Below are positions 6,801 through 13,194 of a stretch of DNA of 13,194 nucleotides, piece after piece. The stretch is from the NCBI GenBank assembly GCA_028565635.1, contig JAOXYB010039795.1:1-13194 (forward strand). The letters are read 5' to 3'. Source of the DNA: Phoronis ovalis (taxonomy: Eukaryota; Phoronida; Phoronidae). Below the pieces are notes generated by a model. It was given only the letters and a program-made list of their open reading frames with translations, had not been told where the DNA came from and did not search any database. The position numbers were made by a program, and so were the translations under genes. Each line of letters opens with the position of its first letter. Within the stretch, counting starts at the first letter, position 1.

Positions 6801-9118
6801 AGCAGGAGATAGTGGTTTCTGCGATTTGTTTTTAGAACATATATAATAAATGTTAGTCTGTCAGATTATAGACTGGAATAGGCATAGTTATTTTGGAATT
6901 AAAAATACAAAATTTAGAACAGCTATAGCCCCATTGTTAAAAAATCAACACCGAACATATTGTTATGCAGGGACTGAACATAAGTAAGTTGCAGTTAAGA
7001 TGTGACGAATCCTTCAGAAGAATTTTAATTAAAAGTCCACCAGCAGTTTTGTGTTAGGCATAAATTTTCCAGGAGTTGTTGATGAGAGGGGGATGCTAAA
7101 AAATTAGATGTCAGACTAGAGGGATGTCGGACTAGAGGGATGTCGGGCTAATGGAATGTTGGACTACTGATATGCACCTCCATATGGTTTCACTTTTTGT
7201 GAATGAAAAATCATGCAATTTTTCACTGACTCATTTAATTCACTTACGAATTGGAAGTGTTCGTGGTTTGTGACCACTAATGCCACCTAGTTTTGTATTC
7301 AGTTGATAGTTCCAGCTAGCAGTGAGGTAAATGGTGTTTTTGTATGTTTGTTATATTTTTAGTCTGTTAAAAAAATATGTTTGTTTTGCAGTAATTGTTT
7401 TGGTGTAAGTGGCTGCCAATGGTGCACCAAGGGAATGTGTCTGTACTCTGAAGAGACTTGTCCAGGTAAATGCTTTTATCATTATACAAGTACTTTGAGG
7501 TTCCACACAGGAAATTTTGTTTCTAATGCTTTAATTGCCCGAGGGGTACTTGGCAATTCTTGGTAGCGGTATGTGGCCTGAGATCTCAAATAACTTGTCT
7601 CCAGTTTCTACAGTGTCCATGATGTATAGATGGACTTAGTAATCACTATTAAGCATATATTTAATTCTAATCAAAACATATTTATTTTAAAATATTCATG
7701 CACGACATCTGAATGACTATTGAATGACTATTCAGCTTACTATAGCCACTAACAGGTTTCAGTAAGCAAATGTCTACTGAAACGTGTGCATTTTTACAAG
7801 CAAAGTTTGATTTTTAAAATACTTGTAAGCTGGACGTAAATTATGCTTATTAAAGAAAATATTTTACTTCACAAAATACTTTGTTTCAAACTGACTATAC
7901 TTAGCCACTATATTAACGTTTTAAAACAATAGAAACATATTTAATATTGTAGCAAGATTAAGATGCGAGTAAAGTTAATTGCAGATGCAAAAGTTTTCAA
8001 ATTTAACCAACAGTCGGGAAATTTTTAGTATCAATAGTAAGAGAGTATTTCTGAAGTATTACTAGTACAGGTACACCGATAGGATTTATCTCTGTTTTGT
8101 AAAAAATATATCGTGACAAACCCAAGTGTTATATATACTTATACAATAGTGTGACAAGGATTTCAGCTAAGTTCTTGAATGCGTAATTTAAAAAGCTTTT
8201 GGTATTTTTGGTCTCTTGCGTGTACATTACACTTACTTGCACACAAAATTTATCATAATTTTCAGTTAATACATGGAAGATATATAAGAAATATAAGAAT
8301 GTGGTATGGTGCTTGTAATATAATAGAACTGTCCCTCTCGTGAACGAATAAAAACAACTGGGAGTAACAGTCAATGAAACTAGGCAAATAAGCTAGCTGT
8401 TTTTTAATCATAAAGAAAACATTTAATCTTCAAATCTAAATTTTGAAATTTACTGTAGAAACACTTGTGAAACCAAGGGTAGACTTACCTTTCACTTACA
8501 ATTTGTAGAATTGCCTGGAATAGAAATGATGATTATGTAATTGTATATCTATAGTTACAATTCAATTTAGAGAATGGCGCAATATAAAAATGTAACACAG
8601 TGCATGCTTTGCTTCTCACATTAATGATACATTAGCCCCATTATTGGTGAGGCAACAGTAGACTCCAATTGCCTGTGATTATAATCATAAAAATGCGATA
8701 TTACTTCATTTCTTCTAAGACTAACTTTTTTTTTTTTTTAGATTACAATAGTCTTGAGATCTTTGGAATTGTAGTAGGTGCCATATTAGCTTTTTTACTT
8801 CTTATTGGGTTGGTCAAGAAAGATCAAATCAAACAATGGTGGAATAAACGAAAAGAAAGGCTTAATCTCAATAGAAATAATCGTACACATTCCACACCTG
8901 AAACTTCTGTTAACCCTCATCGTGTGCCGGCTGATGCAACACAACCTTCTGCACCAGCTATGAGTGATGTACATTATGACAATCAAACCCAGGTTATTCC
9001 AATGACAGAGACTAGTTCTCAACCATATTATTTTCCACCACCCCCACCACCATCATATGAGGAAATTATGGGAACAAATCAGTCCATGCAGACAAACACA
9101 TATCCTGTAAAATACTGA
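786..9118 (+). CDS. CACHD1: CACHD1-like VWFA/Cache domain membrane protein, 3' half (nine exons, 5' partial)
   Basis: Nine exons with GT-AG borders splice into one frame of 415 residues plus TGA; the first base (786) completes a codon begun in an exon outside the window. CACHD1 is a type I membrane relative of calcium-channel alpha2delta subunits, with VWA and Cache domains outside the cell, and is reported to modulate voltage-gated calcium channels. Residues below are numbered from the Tyr codon at 787. Residues 1-180 read as the end of the Cache region, including C79-F-V-M-D-S-S-G-Y-L-V-M-H-P92. Residues 181-289 are cysteine-rich with a PSI-like CxWC core (C274, W276, C277). Residues 297-315 form a hydrophobic helix followed by KK, then a tail of 100 residues. 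Family placement rests on the remembered order and cysteine pattern of CACHD1, not on a search. The transmembrane segment with a long tail favours CACHD1 over GPI-anchored alpha2delta. The VWA domain, MIDAS site and signal peptide should lie upstream and are not visible. Confidence 0.85.
897..1169 (+). other. intron between exons A and B
   Basis: This 273-bp AT-rich intron runs from GTAAGT to a T-rich tract ending TTTTTTTAG. It splits a lysine codon (AA/A). Nothing else is recognisable in it. Confidence 0.85.
1170..1292 (+). CDS. CACHD1-like exon B (Cache region)
   Basis: The acceptor is TTTTTTTAG and the donor is GTAAGC. The exon encodes residues 38-77 plus two bases of residue 78. The stretch GVMATDLTLKSFYSKM matches the pattern of Cache domains in this family, where a Gly-Val/Asp-Leu strand is followed by a helix. 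It ends shortly before the conserved CFVMDSSGYLV strand in the next exon. Confidence 0.88.
1293..2449 (+). other. intron between exons B and C
   Basis: This 1157-bp intron splits an isoleucine codon (AT/A). Near its start, GAAGC(AA/GG)ATCTCGATTCT occurs twice, at 1339-1356 and 1380-1397, with a 41-bp period. The middle (about 1560-2200) is less AT-rich and carries a minus-strand coding-like relic described separately. The remainder is AT-rich. Confidence 0.85.
1582..2062 (-). pseudogene. broken coding-like relic in intron, unrecognised
   Basis: On the minus strand three protein-like stretches follow one another. The first starts at an ATG at 2062-2060, meets an in-frame TAA at 2014-2012, then stays open for 33 codons (2011-1913) to a TGA. 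In another frame, roughly 1915-1843 stays open to a TAA. A third stretch of 33 codons (1683-1585) is bounded by stops at both ends. Composition is less AT-rich than the surrounding intron and the residues look coding-like, including charged and Trp-containing runs such as KVSEVKWNGE. The frame changes and stops mean it is not functional as read. I cannot name a family; a decayed mobile-element or retrocopied gene is possible. The plus-strand open frame over 1868-2200 begins at TTG and looks like a shadow. Confidence 0.3.
2450..2552 (+). CDS. CACHD1-like exon C (conserved Cache strand)
   Basis: The acceptor is TTTATAG and the donor is GTATTT. The exon encodes residues 79-112, beginning CFVMDSSGYLVMHPDF. 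This hydrophobic-Asp-Ser-Gly-Tyr-Leu-x-x-His-Pro strand is the most family-diagnostic stretch in the window, as Cache domains of CACHD1 and alpha2delta carry a similar signature. An acidic loop (DGDEDTSE) follows. The exon ends in phase 0. Confidence 0.92.
2553..2859 (+). other. intron between exons C and D
   Basis: This 307-bp AT-rich phase-0 intron runs from GTATTT to TGCTTTTAG. I see no further structure in it. Confidence 0.85.
2860..2955 (+). CDS. CACHD1-like exon D
   Basis: This 96-bp phase 0-0 exon encodes residues 113-144, with acceptor TGCTTTTAG and donor GTAAGT. It includes IPSVAYRLISENVLKREAC, which looks like an amphipathic helix followed by one cysteine. In the family this region follows the conserved HP strand and lies between it and the last Cache strands. 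Confidence 0.87.
2956..3675 (+). other. intron between exons D and E
   Basis: This 720-bp phase-0 intron is AT-rich and its acceptor is ATTACAG. A short direct repeat TAGTAAATA lies near 3407-3425. No gene-like content was seen. Confidence 0.85.
3676..3795 (+). CDS. CACHD1-like exon E (last Cache strands)
   Basis: This 120-bp phase 0-0 exon encodes residues 145-184, with acceptor ATTACAG and donor GTACAT. The segment VYVGVYSTEISSYDYCKCE reads as the terminal Cache beta strand. It leads into the first two cysteines (C181, C183) of the cysteine-rich segment. Confidence 0.87.
3796..4167 (+). other. intron between exons E and F
   Basis: This 372-bp AT-rich phase-0 intron runs from GTACAT to GATTTTAG. 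It contains the short alternating run GCATGCATGCA near 3907. Nothing else was recognised. Confidence 0.85.
4168..4286 (+). CDS. CACHD1-like exon F (CxCxC cluster)
   Basis: The exon encodes residues 185-223 and two bases of residue 224, with acceptor GATTTTAG and donor GTGAAC. Cysteines fall at 190, 203, 205, 207 and 216. The CECPC cluster (203-207) matches the Cys-Glu-Cys-Pro-type clusters I recall just after the Cache domains of CACHD1. These are probably disulfide-bonded outside the cell. Confidence 0.88.
4287..4499 (+). other. intron between exons F and G
   Basis: This 213-bp intron is the shortest in the window. It is AT-rich, splits a serine codon (AG/T) and has the acceptor TTTATTTAG. 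Confidence 0.85.
4500..4625 (+). CDS. CACHD1-like exon G (acidic linker and Cys pair)
   Basis: The exon encodes residues 225-265 plus two bases of residue 266, and its donor is GTAAGT. A proline- and glutamate-rich linker comes first (SPRTPEPEYSIESEE). Then comes CFDNKCSER, with C254 and C259. The C-x4-C-S-x-R spacing before the PSI-like core agrees with my memory of CACHD1. Confidence 0.88.
5249..5543 (+). pseudogene. unassigned exon-like reading frame disrupted by a mobile element
   Basis: The frame is open from 5249 to a TAG at 5543-5545 and has no ATG near its start. A possible acceptor (TACAG, AG at 5277-5278) would begin an exon at 5279 in phase 0. The peptide looks like real protein, with KGCWDWKTLTCKEY, then SLLTFYTFIGAVHS, then IADIQKLILQSVRR. 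Its last codons lie inside the mobile element. If the element and one copy of the 8-bp duplication are discounted, the frame runs on for only a few codons to a TGA at 7204-7206. Exon G ends in phase 2, so this is not a simple constitutive exon. Phase-0 exons C, D and E could reach it and give a soluble, truncated isoform. A fragment of another gene or a retrocopy is equally possible. I do not recognise the family. Confidence 0.35.
5507..5514 (+). repeat. left copy of 8-bp target-site duplication
   Basis: CCATATGG abuts the left inverted end of the element and is identical to 7180-7187. An 8-bp duplication is typical of hAT-like and P-like elements, among others. The site is itself a palindrome, so chance identity is somewhat easier than for a random 8-mer. 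Confidence 0.6.
5527..5580 (+). repeat. left subterminal repeat block
   Basis: Three units begin TAGTCC(G/A)A at 5527, 5543 and 5568. The first two are 16 bp apart; the third follows a 9-bp interruption. They are the inverse of the 16-mers at 7108-7171 and probably belong to the transposase-recognised end. Confidence 0.75.
7108..7171 (+). repeat. right subterminal repeat block, four 16-bp units
   Basis: ATGTCAGACTAGAGGG, ATGTCGGACTAGAGGG, ATGTCGGGCTAATGGA and ATGTTGGACTACTGAT follow without gaps. The first two differ by one base, so they probably arose by local duplication. The last two are closer to the opposite end of the element. Confidence 0.85.
7180..7187 (+). repeat. right copy of 8-bp target-site duplication
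   Basis: CCATATGG directly follows the right inverted end and is identical to 5507-5514. Confidence 0.6.
7392..7465 (+). CDS. CACHD1-like exon H (PSI-like CxWC core)
   Basis: This 74-bp exon encodes residues 267-290, with acceptor TTTTGCAG and donor GTAAAT, and begins by completing an asparagine codon. The sequence NCFGVSGCQWCTKGMC has cysteines 268, 274, 277 and 282, with C289 near the end. The CFGV-x-x-C-x-W-C pattern is the strongest C-terminal match to CACHD1 that I recall. The exon leads straight into the membrane helix in the next exon. Confidence 0.9.
7466..8741 (+). other. intron between exons H and I
   Basis: This 1276-bp AT-rich phase-1 intron splits an aspartate codon (G/AT) and ends in a long T tract plus AG. 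An 11-bp unit TGAATGACTAT is tandemly duplicated at 7710-7731. The minus-strand open frame at 8129-8374 is low-complexity and looks like chance. Nothing else was recognised. Confidence 0.83.
8742..9118 (+). CDS. CACHD1-like terminal exon I (transmembrane helix and cytoplasmic tail)
   Basis: The acceptor is a T tract plus AG at 8740-8741, and translation ends at TGA 9116-9118. Residues 297-315 (IFGIVVGAILAFLLLIGLV) form one membrane helix. A basic stop-transfer run follows (KKDQIKQWWNKRKER). The tail of 100 residues is rich in Asn, Thr, Gln and Pro. It carries six prolines followed by Ser-Tyr, that is PPSY at 393-396, a PPxY motif of the kind bound by WW domains of NEDD4-family ubiquitin ligases. 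The open frame extends upstream of 8742, but its Met at 8669 lies in the intron and is not the start. Confidence 0.9.
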
Positions 9119-9481
9119 TAATTATGGATTCTGCATCTCAAGCTTATGATAACCCACATTCGACGCAACCTATGCACCATATTATTGTTGGAGTGATGAG
9201 CAGTTAATGGTCAAGGTGAAATAGACATGAAGACTAATTGAAAACGAATAGTTTGTCATAAGTTGGGGTCATCACAAACTTCTATTAACCATACAACACC
9301 ATCATGTGATCAAAGTATTAATGAGAACCTGATAAACATGAAGTACATGTAGTAAACATGCAGTTAGTATTAGATGTATCTTTTGGTATCTTATTGATAT
9401 TTTTGGTGATTGTATGATTTACAGTAGTGAGACCTTGATGTTCAACACCATGGCATTTCTTAATTACTAGTATGTGGAGCT

Positions 9482-9726
9482 AAGGGGGGATGCATGGGGG
9501 CTATAGGGGGGTATCATGAGCAGCGAGCATTTGGTCTGTTAAGTGTGAGCTGCGAGCATTGCCTTTTGGCGACCATTTTTTTGCATTGTTTTTGTAATTT
9601 TGGTAACTATAATTTGTTTTGTCAACGTTTTTTTTTTTGTCAATTTTTCTTCTTAACTGCGAGCAGCAAGCATTGCCAATTTTTAAGTGTGAGCATTGTA
9701 CTTTGGGGGCACCCCCTATCCCCTCA
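9482..9726. repeat. small MITE-like repeat with G-rich and C-rich ends
   Basis: G runs at 9483-9511 on the left oppose C-rich GGGGGCACCCCCTATCCCCT (9705-9724) on the right, making imperfect inverted ends. Inside, related units recur: GTGAGCTGCGAGCATTGCC (9545-9563), CTGCGAGCAGCAAGCATTGCC (9657-9677) and GTGAGCATTG (9689-9698), each preceded by TTAA. The two open frames here (9494-9781 plus, 9501-9734 minus) follow repeat composition and are not believable genes. No clear target-site duplication was found, so the limits are approximate. Confidence 0.5.
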
Positions 9727-9862
9727 TATATCACTTGAATGGATTAAATTCCTTTTTGCCAAATTTTGGTATAAATTATAATATTAATCAATCATTTTTG
9801 GTAGACCTAAAAAGCAAGCTTGGAAATGTTTGGATTCAGGTGTCATATTATAGGTCACAAAA

Positions 9863-9868
9863 AATAAA
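9863..9868 (+). promoter_or_regulatory. candidate poly(A) signal AATAAA
   Basis: This canonical hexamer is followed after about 25 bases by a GT-rich stretch (GAGGTGTTTTAGAGTTCTTGG), as expected for a cleavage region. It is the first AATAAA after the stop codon, giving a 3' UTR of about 0.77 kb. Confidence 0.45.
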
Positions 9869-10278
9869 ACTTTGAGGTAGAAAGAGGTGTTTTAGAGTTC
9901 TTGGTAGATTGTATATAATGGGATCTAACTTTGATATTTTTGGTATACAATATTGGGTATATCATATGAAGCATAGAATGAATGAAGGGCAGCTAAGAAA
10001 AAACAATTAATATGACCACGAGATTTATACTTTTTATGTTTAATTGGCTATTTTAATTTTTTATCAGTTCTGTGGTCTTATTAGAATCCCAGGCAGTGTT
10101 CTGTTATGACACTCTACCTTGTGCAAAAAGGAGTAATCTTTCTCATTAACAATCAATGTGTGACACAATACTTTTAATAATATGCTGAAACATTTGAAAC
10201 AATAATGGTCATTAAATAACTTACCATTGTTGTAATATGAAAGATCTATGACTTGTGCATCTTGTTTAATTGTTATTT

Positions 10279-10284
10279 AATAAA
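10279..10284 (+). promoter_or_regulatory. candidate distal poly(A) signal AATAAA
   Basis: A second canonical hexamer lies about 1.16 kb after the stop, followed by T- and GT-rich sequence. It could serve as an alternative or main 3' end. Further AATAAA at 10747, 11198 and 11909 are more remote and may be chance in AT-rich DNA. Confidence 0.4.
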
Positions 10285-10388
10285 ATGCTTTCAATGTATT
10301 TTGATGTAATTAATTTTTACGCACACGTTGGATAGCGTTATTCAGTGAATTTTTCTTATGACAGTCTAAAATGTGATACATATTAAAA

Positions 10389-10424
10389 ATATATGCATGC
10401 GTGTGTGTGCATGTGTGTGTATAC
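10389..10424. repeat. 36-bp alternating purine-pyrimidine tract (GT/AT microsatellite)
   Basis: Every base from 10389 to 10424 alternates purine and pyrimidine, with (GT)n cores of GTGTGTGTG and TGTGTGTGTA joined by GCATGC-type steps. Such tracts can adopt Z-DNA under negative supercoiling. They are also polymorphic by slippage. Confidence 0.85.
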
Positions 10425-11803
10425 CTGCATGGTCCTTTGAGGGACTATACATGCACAACATTAAAAAGTTGCCTCTGAATGACATTTTTATTAAAGAATT
10501 TAAAAAAACATTGCGAGTGCTTTTACTGATTTCTAAACTTCTCCCAACGTGGTCTTCAATCTGCGTATTTTTTTAATATTTAATGATTATATAGTTTTAT
10601 TCACATGTATGACAGGCACGTAATTGAATTTTTGTGTACTAAGTTTTAATGCAGAAATTGCACTGTAGTTCATAATTTTACATTATAATAGTTAGCTTTT
10701 GTTGTGTCACAACATACAGTAATGTCAATATATAAATCACTTTAACAATAAAAGCAGTTGCTTCTCAGCCTGGATAAAGCAGAAAAATGTTTTACTGAAA
10801 TATTAGTATATATAAAATATAAATTAAGTTAGAACTAGCAAATCCATAATCTGGTTGTTATAGCACAATCATATACTCCTACTTAAAAGAAAATGTAACA
10901 AAAACTGTATCCAGAGTTATCCCATTCTATGCTGACTATATATTGCCAGTTCAAAGTAATGACTACATTTTAAGGTGAGTACGTGCCATTTGACACATTT
11001 AAAAAAGTACAATTTGTGAAGGCCATTTTTAGTAAAACATGGAGTTGGATGGATAAATTAGTTTTCTGCTATTAGTGTTTTATTAAAGTTCCCACCTGAC
11101 ACTTTGTTTACCATCTGAATTACTGATGGTCCTTGCAAAGAATTATAAGTCATTATGGGAGTTAACACCATTTGACTTAGTTTTACATATTGGATCCAAT
11201 AAAACATTTTAAAGTGTTTTGTCATTTAGATTATATAATATGAAAATGTTGCTTTTGCGTGTGAAATATTATCATGCTTGTGTTTAAAGCATCATCACTA
11301 AAGGCTTCTTAGTCCTAAATGGCTTTCGGTGCAAGGAAACAAAAAATATGGGAGAAACGAGAAGAAACAATTTATTTTATTTACTTAATTAGGTGTGTTA
11401 AGTTGTGCATATATTCTGCCATTCTAATTAATATTTTCATGTTAATACTGGTCCTAAGAAGATGATTATACAGACATGTTTTAAAGCTCTTTGATATGTA
11501 TTTCTAAATAGCTCTAGACATTTTTCAATCTATCACAGTGCTGGATCACTTTATACAATGCATATACAGTTCGGGATCATTTCAGGTATCAAGCTGAAAG
11601 TCAAAGCATCCCATAAGAATGGATAAAAAACATGACAAACATTTTGAGACAACTGAACAAATTTATGTGTGCTTGAACTGGTTTTGCTATTTTTACTTAT
11701 CAATAATGAATTTGTATCTTGCTTCTATGTTTTTTTTTCCAAAGCAAATTCATGCATTGTTATAGGACATTCTTTACTAATAGACTGCAAATTAAAGCCT
11801 GTG

Positions 11804-11827
11804 TCTGTATCTGTTTCTGTTTCTGTT
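11804..11827 (+). repeat. hexamer tandem repeat (TCTGTT)4
   Basis: TCTGTA is followed by three exact TCTGTT units, an ordinary short tandem repeat. It explains the SVSVSV and QKQKQ-like runs in overlapping open frames, so those are not proteins. Confidence 0.9.
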
Positions 11828-12565
11828 TTATTCCATAGGCATTTGTGTAAAATTGTTCTTTGTGAATATAAAAGTTATCATTCATTATAATTGTAAACCA
11901 ATAGCCTGAATAAAGTTTCTTAGCAAAGATGATCGAGTCCACACAAAATATACAAGAATAAAAGAAACTGGTTAGACCCATGGTCTGATTGGTTAGAATA
12001 AGAGAAATTCCAATGCACAGGGTTGAACAGTACGTGGGTTGAAAAAACAAATAATACAAATAACAAAAGGTAGTGGTTTATTCATATACAGTTGAGTTAG
12101 TAGGATAGTACACATTTAATCACTAACAAAAAATCGTCAATCAGGTAAGAGCTAATAAAAAATGTCCAAATTATCTTGAAGCAGTTCATTTTACTTTATA
12201 ACTTACGGCTGTTTTAGACTATTTTTTATAACCTTTTTATGTATTCTATAGTTAACTAAATATAAAATATAGTATTAAGACTATTATTAAGTTAAGTGTA
12301 GAAACTGTAAAATATGCTAAAATTACAATATTCAAGTATTGCTTAATAATGCATCATGCATGATATTTTTGTAAATGATTGGTAGTTTATCTGTATTGGC
12401 TATAAATTAATGGAGTAGAGTAGCTAAGTTATGTACCTAACCATAGATTAGCTAAACAGGCTAAACCTTCAAGAGAGAAAAATAGCACCAATTTGATATC
12501 CTTTAAAATATGGATTGTCTTGCTGACAATAATTTACACATGGTTATATATATGGGTCACCGAAG

Positions 12566-12612
12566 AGTTAACTGAACATGAACAGTACTGCATGTTCCAA
12601 GTGGAGTTAACT
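12566..12612. repeat. two-part inverted repeat (hairpin)
   Basis: AGTTAACT-GAACATG (12566-12580) faces CATGTTC (12591-12597) across a 10-base loop, with a second AGTTAACT at 12605-12612. The inner 7-bp stem is perfect. The outer 8-mer is itself palindromic and recurs after a 7-base bulge. Confidence 0.6.
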
Positions 12613-12682
12613 TTTTTCCCTAAAAACCCTGATTGCTAATTTTATGTGTATTGGAAAACCGATATATTTTATTCAAAATCCA

Positions 12683-12794
12683 GATCAAATTAGCTTATTT
12701 ATTCAAAAAAAAACAGACCCACTCCACTAATTTGGTCAAAAACGGGATCCTCTAGCTCTGCTAATTTGATCAAAAAGCTGGATCCACTGAACGG
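12683..12794. repeat. 34-bp direct repeat with an inverted partial copy
   Basis: Units start CTAATTTG at 12727 and 12761, exactly 34 bp apart, and share TCAAAAA and GGATCC. GATCAAATTAG at 12683-12693 is an exact inverse of 12761-12771. This looks like the decayed end of a mobile element rather than a gene. Confidence 0.55.
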
Positions 12795-13194
12795 CACATC
12801 CCTATAAGATGGAATTCTGAGTACCTCCTGGATCAACCATAACGAATTTATCTTTGTATATTTAGTGTATACATTGAGCACTCGCAGTATTCTAATAAGA
12901 ACTGTATTGGGGGTTTAAACAGGGTTAATATGCAACATAGGTTACATTCTTAACCATACCATGCATGCTGAAATTCAAGTACTACCTGCATGCATGTGCA
13001 CAATTGCTTGAAAAGGCAATTAAGTTATAGTACGTTTTTTGCTGTGTTTGGTCTTAGAAACACGACTTTCGACCACATATGGCATTAGATAGCCAATTGC
13101 AGCCAGGGTCTGTAAGTTCTTTGACGCGTATTAATATGTCTTTTTTCTCTTTCTTTTTCTTTTTGCCCCTGGGCAGCTGTATGAACACTTCCAT

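Larger units (their letters stand above)
5515..7179. mobile_element. non-autonomous inverted-repeat DNA transposon with 16-bp terminal units
   Basis: The two ends are imperfect inverted copies. The left end contains TAGTCCGACATCCCAT at 5527, with related units at 5543 and 5568. The right end, read on the minus strand, contains TAGTCCAACATTCCAT and further units. On the plus strand the right end has four exactly phased 16-mers at 7108, 7124, 7140 and 7156. Both ends abut CCATATGG. The 1.5-kb interior is AT-rich and I see no transposase frame, so mobility would have to be supplied in trans. The outermost bases (GGGTCAG on the left, AGGTGCA on the reversed right) match poorly, which suggests an old or divergent copy. 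The superfamily is not determined; 8-bp duplications suggest hAT or P, but the termini do not settle it. Confidence 0.72.
4626..7391 (+). other. long intron between exons G and H
   Basis: This 2766-bp intron runs from GTAAGT to TTTTGCAG and splits an asparagine codon (AA/T). It contains an unassigned exon-like frame (5249-5543) and a 1.67-kb inverted-repeat element (5515-7179). The frame cannot be spliced in directly after exon G without a phase break. The stretches 4626-5248 and 7207-7391 show no other recognisable content. Confidence 0.83.
9119..10284 (+). other. 3' untranslated region and 3' flank
   Basis: No coding sequence follows the stop. The region is AT-rich and holds a small repeat element (about 9482-9726) and two AATAAA signals (9863, 10279). 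How far the transcript extends is inferred from those signals only. Confidence 0.55.
10285..13176. other. AT-rich intergenic sequence, no gene recognised
   Basis: I found no convincing exon on either strand. Open frames at 10373-10576, 11669-11890 (plus) and 11760-12059, 12699-12881 (minus) are low-complexity or repeat-derived. The region contains a purine-pyrimidine tract, a hexamer repeat, a hairpin and a short direct/inverted repeat cluster, each listed separately. Confidence 0.6.

Noticed and set aside
8669-8741. Methionine start upstream of the last exon
   Set aside because: The residues before 8742 come from the intron and its T tract; the splice acceptor at 8740-8741 and continuity with exon H show the real join.
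8795-9022. Minus-strand frame over the terminal exon
   Set aside because: It is antisense to a well-supported coding exon, so it is a shadow.
786-9118. A GPI-anchored alpha2delta subunit instead of CACHD1
   Set aside because: The protein has a transmembrane helix followed by a basic, 100-residue tail, and the CFGV-x-x-CxWC core fits CACHD1 better.
9494-9781. Overlapping open frames on both strands at 9494-9781
   Set aside because: They are made of repeat units and poly-T/poly-A-derived Phe/Lys runs.
11669-12059. Open frames around the TCTGTT repeat
   Set aside because: The apparent peptide repeats come directly from the hexamer microsatellite; no splice context or conserved motif.
12699-12881. 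60-codon minus-strand frame
   Set aside because: It covers the 34-bp direct repeat and a poly-A run, and is best read as repeat sequence.

Overview
The window looks like nuclear DNA of an invertebrate animal. It is AT-rich by eye, and one gene is split into short exons by GT-AG introns of about 0.2 to 2.8 kb. Small repeat elements are scattered through it, and nothing looks bacterial. I cannot fix the phylum. No tRNA, rRNA, CRISPR array or viral gene was recognised.

Positions 786-9118 hold the 3' half of one plus-strand gene. I reassembled nine coding exons by eye: 786-896, 1170-1292, 2450-2552, 2860-2955, 3676-3795, 4168-4286, 4500-4625, 7392-7465 and 8742-9118. They join in a single frame to give 415 codons and a stop; the 5' part lies outside the window. 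The product matches the C-terminal part of a VWFA and Cache domain-containing protein (CACHD1-like, alpha2delta-related). It has the end of the extracellular Cache region, a cysteine-rich membrane-proximal segment, one transmembrane helix and a cytoplasmic tail of about 100 residues carrying a PPxY motif.

The introns contain three notable things. Intron 2 holds a broken, coding-like block on the minus strand (about 1582-2062). Intron 7 holds an unassigned exon-like reading frame (5249-5543). That frame is interrupted by a 1.67-kb non-autonomous element (5515-7179), which has inverted ends built from 16-bp repeats and is flanked by the 8-bp duplication CCATATGG.

From 9119 to the end I see the 3' UTR, candidate poly(A) signals, a small repeat element with G-rich and C-rich ends (about 9482-9726), a 36-bp alternating purine-pyrimidine tract, simple repeats and hairpins, but no second gene. 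A pyrimidine tract plus AG at the right edge could be the splice acceptor of an exon that continues outside. I found no convincing new biological system. The best leads are the element-interrupted frame in intron 7 and the PPxY-bearing tail.
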